The notes beneath the pieces were generated by a model. That model saw only the letters and a program-made list of their open reading frames with translations, was not told where the DNA came from and did no database searches. From positions 1 through 64,000 of the forward strand of contig SNWL01000006.1 in the NCBI GenBank assembly GCA_004362315.1: DNA of 64,000 nt. Direction: 5' to 3'. Position numbers and translations under genes: made by a program. The first letter of the stretch is position 1. The number at the start of each line of letters is the position of its first letter. Positions 17,711 to 25,900 of the stretch are shown one piece after another. The DNA comes from Mycobacterium sp. BK086. Lineage in GTDB: Bacteria; Actinomycetota; Actinomycetes; Mycobacteriales; Mycobacteriaceae.

Positions 17711-18868
17711 TCAGACGCCAGCAGGCGCTTGATTGGGTGCGGCCATATTCGCGGCCATCTCCGCGTCCCACTTGGACTGGGCAATGTTCAAGTCGACTTC
17801 GAATTCGAAGCGGTTCACCATCTCTGGCAAAACGTCCTCTTCGTCGACATAGAACTGCTCGTACCAGCGACGCAGCTGATATACCGGGCCGTCCTCTTCA
17901 CAGAGCAGCGGGTTGTCCACCCGCGCCTTGTTGCGCCATATCTGGACGTCCTGCATGAAGGCGTCACCCAAGCTGTCGGCGAACTGGGTCGCCATCGCGC
18001 CGGCTTCGTCGTCTGACATGCCGTCGTGCTTCTTCGCGATCGCCCCCCACTGCAGGACAAACGAATTGGGGGTGACCGGGTAGTGGCAGTTGATCAGAAG
18101 GCCCTCGGAGGCAACCCCGCTCGAAGCCAGGGTCTGGCCGTTGACCATGTAGGCCGGTCCGTAGTACGTCGCCGACGACTCCATCAGGAGCCCTTCTTGT
18201 CCGTAATTGCTGTCCAGTTCGATGTCGGGACGGCCCGTCGCTGCCATGAATTGCGATGCGACATGCTTTTCGAAGACGTTCTTGAAGAACGTCGGCTTAA
18301 CCAGATGCACGTAGAAGAAGTGCGCCATGTCGACGACGTTGTCGATCAGCTCGCGACAGTTGGTGCCCTCGACGAGCAGGGAGTTCCAGCTCCAATCAGT
18401 CCATTCCGAGGAGCCGTAGGCGTCGATGACCGGAATGTCGACCGATTCGGGGGGCGGTCGCCTGCGCGGATCGTTCCAGATGAAAACGAGCCCGTTGCGC
18501 TCCATGGTGGGCCACGCCTGGGTGCGCGCCGTCCGCGGTACGCGTCGCGAATACGGAATATTCAAGCACTTTCCGTTACCGCCCCAGCGCCAATCGTGGA
18601 ACGGACAGGCGATGCCATCGCCTTTGATCGTGCCCTGTGCCAGGTTTCCGCCCATGTGCCGGCAGAAGGCGTCGAGAGTGTTCAGTGTCCCATCAGATGA
18701 CTCGAATACGACCAAAGATGTTCCAAACGCATCGATTTGGTGTGGACGGCCATCATGGAAGGTTTTCGCCAGACCAAGGCAGTGCCAGCCTCGCGCGAAG
18801 CGCTCGGGGTTGGTTCCGCCGTCAATCTGTCGAACTTCGTCGGAGAATGCATCCGCATCCGTACCCAC
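17711..18868 (-). CDS. kshA: KshA-type Rieske oxygenase, 3-ketosteroid 9-alpha-hydroxylase
   Basis: A 385-residue Rieske non-heme iron oxygenase. KshA hydroxylates C9 of 3-ketosteroids, which together with KstD opens ring B. The Rieske 2Fe-2S ligands are Cys69-His71 and Cys88-His91 (CRHMGG, CPFHDW). The mononuclear iron site is in NVVDMAHFFYVH (His183, His188) with an acidic ligand in the later MQDVQIW segment. SNYGQEG, INCHYPVTPNSFVLQWG and YQLRRWYEQFYVD match KshA closely. A GTG start is used. Electron supply needs a KshB-like reductase, not present here, although a related stand-alone ferredoxin is encoded about 15 kb away. The 192-base gap upstream contains a candidate operator. Confidence 0.92.
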   Translation of the reverse strand: MGTDADAFSDEVRQIDGGTNPERFARGWHCLGLAKTFHDGRPHQIDAFGTSLVVFESSDGTLNTLDAFCRHMGGNLAQGTIKGDGIACPFHDWRWGGNGKCLNIPYSRRVPRTARTQAWPTMERNGLVFIWNDPRRRPPPESVDIPVIDAYGSSEWTDWSWNSLLVEGTNCRELIDNVVDMAHFFYVHLVKPTFFKNVFEKHVASQFMAATGRPDIELDSNYGQEGLLMESSATYYGPAYMVNGQTLASSGVASEGLLINCHYPVTPNSFVLQWGAIAKKHDGMSDDEAGAMATQFADSLGDAFMQDVQIWRNKARVDNPLLCEEDGPVYQLRRWYEQFYVDEEDVLPEMVNRFEFEVDLNIAQSKWDAEMAANMAAPNQAPAGV

Positions 18869-18952
18869 TGTTCACTCCATTCACTTCACTGCATCGGGGT
18901 GAGCTCATCGCTTCCCAATATCGTGCGCACCGCGTAAACGCATTTCCATAGA

Positions 18953-18971
18953 CTTTCCGCCAGCCGGGAAG
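18953..18971 (-). promoter_or_regulatory. Candidate operator, TTTCC...GGAAA family, upstream of kshA
   Basis: The site reads CTTTCCGCCAGCCGGGAAG on the plus strand and is an imperfect palindrome. It shares the core CCGCCAGCCGG with the site in the OYE/HsaD divergent region. It sits about 85 bases upstream of the kshA start in the only sizeable gap between the 19-21 kb genes and kshA. Confidence 0.5.
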
Positions 18972-19060
18972 AGTGGTTGCGATGGTGCCGTGAGCATTAC
19001 GGTGAGTCGGCTCAGATGAACGGCGCTGCGTGGTTTGAGGTTTCGATGTGGCAGCTGAGG

Positions 19061-19888
19061 TCAGCGGCCGTCAAAGACAGGCTCGCGGCGGTGCACGACG
19101 GCCGACAGGCCCTCCACGCAATCGGCCGTTCCCGCCAGCCGAACCTCGGCGTTCGCCTCCTGAATCAAAGCAGCTGCGACGCTCGAACCCAGACCGTTCC
19201 ACAACAGGCGTTTGGCCTCGGCGACAGCGAGCGGTGGTGCTTGGGCGAGTGAATTCGCCAGCGCCAGCGCCTCATCGAACACATCGTCGTCCGGGACGAC
19301 TCGGGTGACCAGACCGATCCGTTGGGCCTCGTCGGCGTCCAGTGTCGGATTGGCCAGGACGAGCTCGACCGCCTTGCGGAACCCCACGAGGTGCGTGAGG
19401 GTGACCGTGAGCCCGCCGTCGGGAACCATCCCGACGCCGATGGCACCGGACCTGAATTTCGCCGTCCGCGCAGCGAGAACGAAGTCGCAGCTGCCCACCA
19501 ACCCGAGGCCGCCGCCTCCGGCCGCGTAACCCTGGACGGCGGCGATCACGGGAACGTCGAGCGCGATGATCGCCGCTGTCACCGCCTGAAACCAGCTGGA
19601 TACCTCTTTGACGTGATCGGGTAGTGCGCCACTGTGTACCAGGAAGTCGTTGACATCTCCCCCGGCGCAGAAGTTCCTGCCGAGCCCACGCAAGACCACC
19701 GCCCGAACCGTTCGTGATCCGTGGCACGTCAACAGCGCGGTGTGGAACGCGGTCAACAGCTCCAGATTCATCGCATTGGCCGCTTCGGGCCGGTTGAGCG
19801 AGATCACCGCAACACCGTTGTCGAGCCGCTCAAATATGACCGCGGCTGAGATCGGCTCCTTACCAGCACTATTCACTGTTCCCACCAC
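19061..19888 (-). CDS. Crotonase (enoyl-CoA hydratase/isomerase) family protein
   Basis: A 275-residue crotonase. CoA-binding and oxyanion-hole segments are FCAGGDVNDFL and QGYAAGGGGLGLVGSCDF. The usual catalytic Glu pair is absent (GGGL in place of GGCE and RSG in place of QPE), but an Asp follows in VPDGGLT, a position used by some isomerases. Start is a tandem GTG GTG, 3 bases after the stop of the oxidoreductase gene, so the pair is cotranscribed. Reaction is not assignable beyond acting on an acyl-CoA. Confidence 0.85.
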   Translation of the reverse strand: MVGTVNSAGKEPISAAVIFERLDNGVAVISLNRPEAANAMNLELLTAFHTALLTCHGSRTVRAVVLRGLGRNFCAGGDVNDFLVHSGALPDHVKEVSSWFQAVTAAIIALDVPVIAAVQGYAAGGGGLGLVGSCDFVLAARTAKFRSGAIGVGMVPDGGLTVTLTHLVGFRKAVELVLANPTLDADEAQRIGLVTRVVPDDDVFDEALALANSLAQAPPLAVAEAKRLLWNGLGSSVAAALIQEANAEVRLAGTADCVEGLSAVVHRREPVFDGR

Positions 19889-19891
19889 TGC

Positions 19892-21073
19892 TCATCTCGC
19901 TGCCGGCGTGGTGACCACGCACCGCGTCCCGCGGTAGATCGTCGCCATGCACTTGTTGCAGTGGATGCACAACGACGGCGTCATGCGATCACTGTGGATC
20001 CGGTTGATGAGATCGGGCTCGCGAAGCAACGCGCGGGCCATCGCGACGAAGTCGAACCCCTCGTCCATTGCGAGGTTCATCGCTGCGAGGTTGGTGACGC
20101 CGCCGAGGAGTACCAAAGGCAGCCCGACTTCGGCCCTGACCATCCGGGCCTGAGCCAGGAGGAACAACTCGTGAAAAGGGTATTCCTTCAGGAACAGTCC
20201 CCCGAACAGCTTCAACCCCAACCGAACCAGCGGGGACATCGCTTCCCCCCATTCCCGGATCGGCGCCTCGCCCCGGAACAGATACATCGGGTTGATCAGC
20301 GAACTGCCCACGGTCAGTTCGACAGCATCGAGCGAGCCGTCTTCCTCGAGCCACTTGATCGTCTGGATCGCCTCGTCGATGTGCAGTCCGCCCATGACGC
20401 CGTCGTCCATGTTGATCTTGGCGAGCACCGCACAGCGCGACCCGACCGCGGCCCGTACCGTCTCGGCCGTCTGGCGCGCGACTCTCGCACGATTGGCCAG
20501 TGACCCGCCGTACTCGTCGCGCCGCCGATTGAGCAGCGGGCTCAAGAACGAGCTGGTGAAATAGTTGTGGCCGAAGTGGATTTCGATTGCATCGAAGCCG
20601 ATATCGGCGGCCATCCGTGCGGCCGCACCGTGTGCCAGCCGGATGCGCTCGATATCGGCGCGGGTGGCAGCCTTGACCATCTTCAAGCTCAATGGGTTGA
20701 CGAGGATCGACGGTGCCAGCGCCCGGTATCCGGTCAGCGCTTGATTTCCGACTGCCCCCGCATGGCCGATTTGCGCGGCGGCCGCGGCCCCCTCGGCGTG
20801 GATGGCATCGGTCAACCGCTGCAGCCCCGGTAACGCTTCAGGCCGCATCCAGATCTGTCCATCCTCGGTGCGCCCTTCGGGCGCCACCGCAAGATAGGCC
20901 ACCGTCGACATCCCGACACCGCCGGCACTGACGGCCCGGTGATAGTCAATCAGTGCGTCCGAGACGAGCGCACCCGGTGTCATCCCTTCGAACGTCGCGG
21001 CCTTGATGACGCGATTGCGCAGACTTATCGGCCCGAGTTGCGCAGGTGCCAACACGTCGCGACGAATTGTCAT
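19892..21073 (-). CDS. Old-yellow-enzyme family NAD(P)H:flavin oxidoreductase (dienoyl-CoA reductase-type N-terminal half)
   Basis: A 393-residue FMN TIM-barrel enzyme. It shows AQIGHAGAVG, HFGHNYFTSSFLSPLLNRR and the RDEYGGSLANRAR phosphate-binding region, all typical of the OYE/2,4-dienoyl-CoA reductase group. The C-terminus carries a cysteine cluster CIHCNKCM...C resembling the 4Fe-4S site of dienoyl-CoA reductases, but the protein stops there and lacks the FAD/NADPH half (full enzymes are about 650-670 residues). The start is the ATG with GGAG upstream. It is the first gene of the leftward series and divergent from the HsaD-like gene. A role in reducing an unsaturated ring or acyl-CoA intermediate is plausible. 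Confidence 0.85.
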   Translation of the reverse strand: MTIRRDVLAPAQLGPISLRNRVIKAATFEGMTPGALVSDALIDYHRAVSAGGVGMSTVAYLAVAPEGRTEDGQIWMRPEALPGLQRLTDAIHAEGAAAAAQIGHAGAVGNQALTGYRALAPSILVNPLSLKMVKAATRADIERIRLAHGAAARMAADIGFDAIEIHFGHNYFTSSFLSPLLNRRRDEYGGSLANRARVARQTAETVRAAVGSRCAVLAKINMDDGVMGGLHIDEAIQTIKWLEEDGSLDAVELTVGSSLINPMYLFRGEAPIREWGEAMSPLVRLGLKLFGGLFLKEYPFHELFLLAQARMVRAEVGLPLVLLGGVTNLAAMNLAMDEGFDFVAMARALLREPDLINRIHSDRMTPSLCIHCNKCMATIYRGTRCVVTTPAAR

Positions 21074-21189
21074 GGGGGCTGGCTCCGTTCGTGGCATATC
21101 GCCGTCGCGACGACTCAGTGTCGTCGCGCTGATCGCAAGGGCGTAGCTCGTGATCATGCTAGGCAGGAGCGGGTACGTGGAATCAATCG

Positions 21190-21209
21190 TTTTCCCGCCA
21201 GCCGGAAAC
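21190..21209 (+). promoter_or_regulatory. Candidate operator, TTTCC...GGAAA family, in the divergent OYE/HsaD region
   Basis: TTTTCCCGCCAGCCGGAAAC is the best palindrome of a four-member set: arms TTTCC and GGAAA surround GC-rich centre bases. It lies between two divergent genes that belong to the same pathway, so one protein bound here could control both. A second short palindrome CCTGCGCAGG follows at 21219-21228. Confidence 0.55.
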
Positions 21210-21277
21210 GTGATTTCCCCTGCGCAGGCGAATCAGTAGCTTCGATTCGGCAGTATCGAGCGTGTGAACGGAGTCTT

Positions 21278-22132
21278 GTGCCATCTCAATTGCTCAGCTA
21301 CGAGGCCACCAGTCGGCAGACGTCCGGCGCCTATCCAATGCACTACCACGAAGCCGGTGACGGGTCGCCCCTGTTGCTGCTGCATGGGTCCGGTCCCGGC
21401 GTCAGCGCATGGTCCAACTTCGCAGCCAACCTGCCCGTGTTCGCGCAGACCTTCCGGACACTGTGCCCCGACATGCCCGGCTTCGGTGCGAGCGCGCCTG
21501 TCCCGTGGACGGACGCCTACTCCCGAGTCGCCGCCGATGCGATCCGGTCGTTTCTCGACGATCTGGACATCGACTGCATCGACATCGTCGGTAATTCGAT
21601 GGGCGGCAACGTCGCTGCCGAATTCGCGCTGGCTCACCCGCACCGTGTACGCCGCTTGGTCTTGATGGGCCCGGGTGGACTTGCGGTGAACTCGTTTTCG
21701 CCCGCGCTCAGCGAGGGTGCACGTCGTCTGTTCGAGTTTCTGGCAGCACCCAGTCGAGAACGAATGGTGGCGTGGGTCGAGACAATGGTCAGCGACAGAT
21801 CTTTGATCACCGACGAGCTCATCGACGAACGGATGGCAAATGCCATGCGCCCCAATGTCGTGGCCACCACCGCGGAGATCTTCGCGACCTTTGACAACCC
21901 GGCGCTCAATACTCTGCCACCGTTGTGGGCACGGGCCCGCGAGATCTACCATTCCACGTTGCTGATCTGGGGTCGCGACGATCGAATGCTGCCCTACGAA
22001 GGTGGGCTCTTCCCCTTTCGCCAATTGCCGAAAGCGGAGCTCCACGTGTTCTCCGACTGCGGGCACTGGGCTCAGGTCGAGCGCAAACAGGATTTCGAAC
22101 GCGTCGTCTCCGAATTTGTCACGCGCACTTGA
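21278..22132 (+). CDS. hsaD: HsaD-like meta-cleavage product (C-C bond) hydrolase
   Basis: A 284-residue alpha/beta hydrolase. HsaD/BphD enzymes hydrolyse the C-C bond of extradiol ring-cleavage products, the step after HsaC. The oxyanion segment LLLLHGSGPGVSAWSNF is diagnostic of this group. The triad is Ser107 (GNSMGGN), Asp234 (WGRDDRML) and His263 (DCGHWAQ), at the family positions. The start is a GTG with GGAG six bases upstream; the open frame extends much further upstream but that part has no similarity and covers the divergent control region. It is divergent from the gene series that encodes the matching dioxygenase, and precedes the PadR regulator. Confidence 0.9.
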   Translation: MPSQLLSYEATSRQTSGAYPMHYHEAGDGSPLLLLHGSGPGVSAWSNFAANLPVFAQTFRTLCPDMPGFGASAPVPWTDAYSRVAADAIRSFLDDLDIDCIDIVGNSMGGNVAAEFALAHPHRVRRLVLMGPGGLAVNSFSPALSEGARRLFEFLAAPSRERMVAWVETMVSDRSLITDELIDERMANAMRPNVVATTAEIFATFDNPALNTLPPLWARAREIYHSTLLIWGRDDRMLPYEGGLFPFRQLPKAELHVFSDCGHWAQVERKQDFERVVSEFVTRT

Positions 22133-22179
22133 GTCAGGTATTTCAATGCGCGAGATACCTTCCACCCAAACATATTTCG

Positions 22180-22208
22180 GTACATGAAACATGGAATGGC
22201 CGATGTAC
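22180..22208 (+). promoter_or_regulatory. Inverted repeat GTACAT-N17-ATGTAC before the PadR gene
   Basis: Perfect six-base arms GTACAT (22180-22185) and ATGTAC (22203-22208) lie about 30 bases upstream of the PadR start. PadR regulators commonly bind ATGT/ACAT dyads and repress their own gene, so this is a reasonable autoregulatory operator. A -10-like TATAAG at 22226 would place transcription start almost at the ATG, suggesting a leaderless mRNA. Another dyad, GGTAT...ATACC, lies at 22137-22159 just after the HsaD stop. Confidence 0.45.
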
Positions 22209-22239
22209 AGCGGGCAATGCCGCAGTATAAGGTTACCCA

Positions 22240-22929
22240 ATGACTGAAGTACGCCCTGCGGAGGACGAATACCCGTCCCTCACAGCGAACGGCTGGACCG
22301 TGCTGGGGATCGTTTCCTACAGTAACGAGCTGACCGGATACCAGCTGAAGAAGTGGGCTGATTTCGGCCCGGGATTCTTCTACCTGCATCCCTCGTTCAG
22401 TCAGGTCTACTCCGAGCTCAAGCGCCTAGAAGAAATGGGCCTCGTAGCATCGCGCGAGGACACCACCGACGAATCGAAGTCACGCAGCAAGCGGCTCTAC
22501 CGAATTACCGAATCAGGGCGGCAGGCGCTTCGTAGCTGGTCGAGAAATGCGCCCGTCGAGATGCCGGTTCTCAAGCATCCGATGCTCATGCGCGTCATGC
22601 TCGGCAATTTCAATGCGCGTGAAAACCTTGAGCAAATGCTCACCGAATACATCGAGCGGTCAGACCTGCAATCGCGGCAGGCCGCGCACTACGCGCAGGT
22701 CGCTGCGAGCGATCCGTTCTTCGCCTACGTCTGGATCTCGCTGCGCTGGGCCGAACGCTATTACGCCGCGGAGCGCACCCTGGCGCAAGAACTGCTGAAA
22801 GACTTGGATCTAGCCGTTGCGCGATTCAAAGACACCGGCACCGTCCCCGACTGGTTCCAGGCCCCTCCGCTGTCGGGCGAGCTCGACGGCGAACCCGACG
22901 CCCCGCCGAATCGCGGCCGGCCGCGCTAA
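22240..22929 (+). CDS. PadR-family transcriptional regulator
   Basis: A 229-residue PadR regulator. The N-terminal winged helix (about residues 15-90) contains VLGIVSYSNELTGYQLKKW and FSQVYSELKRLEEMGLV, the typical PadR recognition and wing region. The C-terminal half (NLEQMLTEYIERSDLQSRQ and following) is the helical dimerisation domain of subfamily 2. Ligands of this subfamily are aromatic or hydrophobic molecules. It is the only regulator gene physically inside the 1-23 kb cluster and so is the first candidate to bind the recurring TTTCC...GGAAA sites, or only its own promoter. Its stop codon overlaps that of the convergent acyl-CoA synthetase. Confidence 0.9.
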   Translation: MTEVRPAEDEYPSLTANGWTVLGIVSYSNELTGYQLKKWADFGPGFFYLHPSFSQVYSELKRLEEMGLVASREDTTDESKSRSKRLYRITESGRQALRSWSRNAPVEMPVLKHPMLMRVMLGNFNARENLEQMLTEYIERSDLQSRQAAHYAQVAASDPFFAYVWISLRWAERYYAAERTLAQELLKDLDLAVARFKDTGTVPDWFQAPPLSGELDGEPDAPPNRGRPR

Positions 22930-24509
22930 ACCAGGCCGCCCGACATCTGTTGCCGTAGTAGTTGCTTGTGAACCTTGCCGCTCGCGGTGTACGGCAGCTC
23001 GGCCACGGCCACGATCCGTTCCGGGCATTTGTGCGCCGCCAGTCCGCGTGCCTTGAGGAAGTCGACGGCTGCGATGTTGTCTGGCGAAACACCCTCTGAC
23101 AAAATGAGAATGGCCGCGACCCGCTCTCCCATCCGGTCGTCGGGGTAGCCGATCACTGCGACATCGCAGATATCCGGGTGTTGGCGAAGGTGGTTCTCGA
23201 CTTCCAGGGTGCTGATGTTCTCTCCACCTCGAATGACGATGTCTTTCAGTCGCCCACGGACCGTGATGGCGCCTGAATCGCTGACACTCGCCAGATCTCC
23301 GGTACGGAAGTACCCGTCGTCGGTGAACGCGGACGCGTTGAGGCCCGCGTCGAGATAGCCGAGAAAAAGCTCCGGCCCTTGGACGACAAGCTCGCCGACA
23401 CCATCTTTCTCGTTGATCAAGTGGCCGCTCGACGGGCTCAGAGGCGTCCCGTCTGTCGTCGAGCACAGTTCGAGAGTCGCGTGCGGACCCGACACGCTGT
23501 ACGTCGGCATCTCGCTCGAACCGTAAGTGCGAGTGACCAATGCGTCCAGCACGTGTGTTCCCTGGGCCACGAGATCCGGCGGGACATCGGCGCCGCCGCA
23601 CAAGAACAACTTCAGACTGGAACCGGTACCTCGACGCCGGTATTCATCCACCAGCCCGTGCAGGAACGGCGTCGCGCCAAGGCTCACCCGGCAGTGGTCG
23701 CGCTCGATGATCCCTGCCGCCGCGCTCGCATCCCAGACGTCGAGAAGCGATACGCTTTGCCTCAGCAGCGTCGGCAGATAGATGCCGTAGACGATTCCCG
23801 TGAGGTGTCCAACCGGTGAGGCCATGAAGAAGCGGTCGTCGTGCCCGAGAGTGAATTCCCGAATGATCGACCGCATTTCCCACAGCACCGTTTGATGGCT
23901 GTGCAGAACACCTTTGGGTTGCGACGTTGTTCCCGATGTGTACAGCAGCAAGCAGATGTCTGCTGGGTCGCCCACGGCGTTGACGGGTCCGGCGCCTGCG
24001 GCCAACTCGTCGAAACCGATGAACCCAGCCGGTAAGGAACCTTGGGGACGGACGACGACGACCAAGGGTGGCCGAGCCATGGTCGACGTGACCTCGGACA
24101 ACATCTTGACGTAGTCGAATCCTCGAAAGACGTGTGGAATGACCACCGCACGAGAGTCCGACTGGTCGAGGATGAAGGAAAGCTCCGCGCGCCGGTAGGT
24201 CGTGACCACCGGGTTCACCACACAACCCGCCCACGTCGCTCCGTGAATCGCCGGCACCGCCTCATGCCAGTTCGGCAACATCACCGTGACCACGTCATGC
24301 CGGTGCACACCGCGCATCGTCAATCCCGCGGCCACAGCGTTGACATCGTCGCGGAGTTGCCGGTAGGTGATATCGCCGCCGCCGGTTCGCACCGCGATCT
24401 GGTCGGGCGCCGATGACGCGGCGCGGTCGAGGAACGAAGACACCGTGCGTTCCTCCCAATACCCCGCGGCTAGATAGTCGACATCAGACCGGCGGGTGGC
24501 CAGCAGCAT
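22926..24509 (-). CDS. fadD: FadD-type acyl-CoA synthetase (AMP-forming)
   Basis: A 527-residue ANL-family ligase that activates a carboxylic acid to its CoA thioester via an acyl-adenylate. Visible motifs: P-loop YTSGTTSQPKG, the A5 motif YGSSEMPTYS, YFRTGDLA, the hinge RLKDIVIRGGENIS, and the catalytic C-terminal Lys in YTASGKVHKQ. The ATG used has AAGGAG five bases upstream; a GTG two codons earlier is too close to that site. It is divergent from the first fadE pair, which suggests it activates the acid that those dehydrogenases then oxidise. Substrate is inferred to be a steroid side-chain or ring-remnant acid. Confidence 0.9.
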   Translation of the reverse strand: MLLATRRSDVDYLAAGYWEERTVSSFLDRAASSAPDQIAVRTGGGDITYRQLRDDVNAVAAGLTMRGVHRHDVVTVMLPNWHEAVPAIHGATWAGCVVNPVVTTYRRAELSFILDQSDSRAVVIPHVFRGFDYVKMLSEVTSTMARPPLVVVVRPQGSLPAGFIGFDELAAGAGPVNAVGDPADICLLLYTSGTTSQPKGVLHSHQTVLWEMRSIIREFTLGHDDRFFMASPVGHLTGIVYGIYLPTLLRQSVSLLDVWDASAAAGIIERDHCRVSLGATPFLHGLVDEYRRRGTGSSLKLFLCGGADVPPDLVAQGTHVLDALVTRTYGSSEMPTYSVSGPHATLELCSTTDGTPLSPSSGHLINEKDGVGELVVQGPELFLGYLDAGLNASAFTDDGYFRTGDLASVSDSGAITVRGRLKDIVIRGGENISTLEVENHLRQHPDICDVAVIGYPDDRMGERVAAILILSEGVSPDNIAAVDFLKARGLAAHKCPERIVAVAELPYTASGKVHKQLLRQQMSGGLV

Positions 24510-24694
24510 CGTCACTCCTTAACATCCAGCAGCAACCAAGTTGTGCAAGAACAGTTTCCACCGTTGGATGTTGGCCGCAAACCACCTTCCCGGTAGGCGG
24601 TCGACAGATACGTGGCATCCACGCCGTGTCGTATTATAGACAACTGTTTAACTCTTTAGTCCATAGCGCTACACCATCAAACTCGAGGAGCCCG

Positions 24695-25900
24695 ATGACG
24701 CGAGACACTGTCGGGGCGACCGGGGATGGGCCCGGCCACTACGCCACCGATACCGCAGCCTTCCAGCGCGACTTGCGCCGTTATCTCACCGAGCTGGACT
24801 GGGCCGATCAATGGCGCGGTACCGCCGCCGGCACCTCCGAAGAAATCCTTGCCGCGCACGGCCAGATCCTCGCGCGACTGCACGCCGACGGCTGGAATCG
24901 CTACGGTTGGCCTGAGTGGACAGGTGGATTGGGCGGCAACGAGATTCATCGCGCGGTCTTCTATGACGAACTCGCAACCGCCTTGCTTCCGGTACCCGAT
25001 CAGCAGTGGACGCTGGAGACGCTGGGCCCCGCACTCATCCGTTTCGCTCCGCAGTTGGCCGAGGAGCACCTCGGTGCCTACCTCCGCGGTCGCGAGTGGT
25101 GGGGACAGGGCTTTTCCGAACCCGAGGCCGGGAGCGACCTCGCCGCCCTGAGAACCCGGGCCCTCGACGACGGAGCCGGTGGGTTTGTCATCAACGGCCA
25201 GAAGATTTGGACCAGTCAAGGGTCGACCGCCACGCGTTTCCTGGTCCTGGTCCGAACGGGCGATGCCGACAGCCGGCACCGTGGATTGACGATGGTGCTG
25301 GTGGATGCCAACACACCGGGTGTGACGGTCCGCCCGATCGCGCTCGCGAGTGGGCGCCGCGAACTCGCGGAGGTGTTCTTCGACGATGTCCGCATTCCCC
25401 GCGAGAGATTGGTCGGCGATCTCGGGGCCGGCTGGGCGGTGGCGATGTACCTGATGCAGTACGAACGTGGAATGTACGGTTACGCAGTGCTATCGGCCGG
25501 TCGCGCCCAACTGAGCCGGCTGCGGACCGCCATGGTTCGGCACGGCGCGAGCGCTGCGGAGAAGGAGCGGTTCGGTCAGGTGTACGTGGCGGCGATGGCC
25601 GCGTCAGCGCGTGGCGCCGCGACCGTGCGTCAGCTGGCCGCCGGGGTGGCACTGGGGCCCGCCAGCAGTGTGGACAAGCTGTTGTTCAGCAAGGTCGAGA
25701 AGGACATCAACGATCTGGTGTTGGACGTCCGGCGCGATTGGATGATCGCGTCACCCGATCCGGCGGGCAATCACGCGGTCGATGAGGCGCGGGCCCATTG
25801 GTGGTACACCCGGGCCGCCACCGTCATGGGCGGAACGGCAGAGATACAGAAGTCCATCATCGCCGATCACGTTCTCGGGCTGCCAAAGGAGACGAAGTGA
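24695..25900 (+). CDS. fadE: FadE acyl-CoA dehydrogenase, subunit with GGTAE motif (pair 1)
   Basis: A 401-residue acyl-CoA dehydrogenase-fold protein that introduces an alpha-beta double bond using FAD. It has the FAD/substrate loop FSEPEAGSDLAALRTRA (about residue 142) and GQKIWTSQG, and the C-terminal FAD motif VMGGTAEIQKSI. It lacks the RxQFG motif in the middle helices, which is found instead in the next gene. This split is the hallmark of mycobacterial steroid dehydrogenases that work as alpha2-beta2 heterotetramers. Start ATG has GAGGAG upstream, and a -10-like TATTAT lies near 24632. Stop overlaps the next start. Confidence 0.9.
   Translation: MTRDTVGATGDGPGHYATDTAAFQRDLRRYLTELDWADQWRGTAAGTSEEILAAHGQILARLHADGWNRYGWPEWTGGLGGNEIHRAVFYDELATALLPVPDQQWTLETLGPALIRFAPQLAEEHLGAYLRGREWWGQGFSEPEAGSDLAALRTRALDDGAGGFVINGQKIWTSQGSTATRFLVLVRTGDADSRHRGLTMVLVDANTPGVTVRPIALASGRRELAEVFFDDVRIPRERLVGDLGAGWAVAMYLMQYERGMYGYAVLSAGRAQLSRLRTAMVRHGASAAEKERFGQVYVAAMAASARGAATVRQLAAGVALGPASSVDKLLFSKVEKDINDLVLDVRRDWMIASPDPAGNHAVDEARAHWWYTRAATVMGGTAEIQKSIIADHVLGLPKETK

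Noticed and set aside
20939-21277. Long in-frame extension upstream of the HsaD-like gene
   Set aside because: It has no similarity to the hydrolase family, covers the divergent control region and the 5' end of the OYE gene, and a GTG with GGAG marks a better start.
24555-24575. A fifth TTTCC...GGAAA site between fadD and fadE (TTTCCACCGTTGGATG)
   Set aside because: Only the left half fits; the right half lacks the CGG and AAA bases, so it was not counted with the four others.
24640-24660. KstR-type operator (AAC-N2-GTT) in ACAACTGTTTAAC
   Set aside because: The spacing between AAC and GTT is one base, not two, and the flanking bases do not fit.
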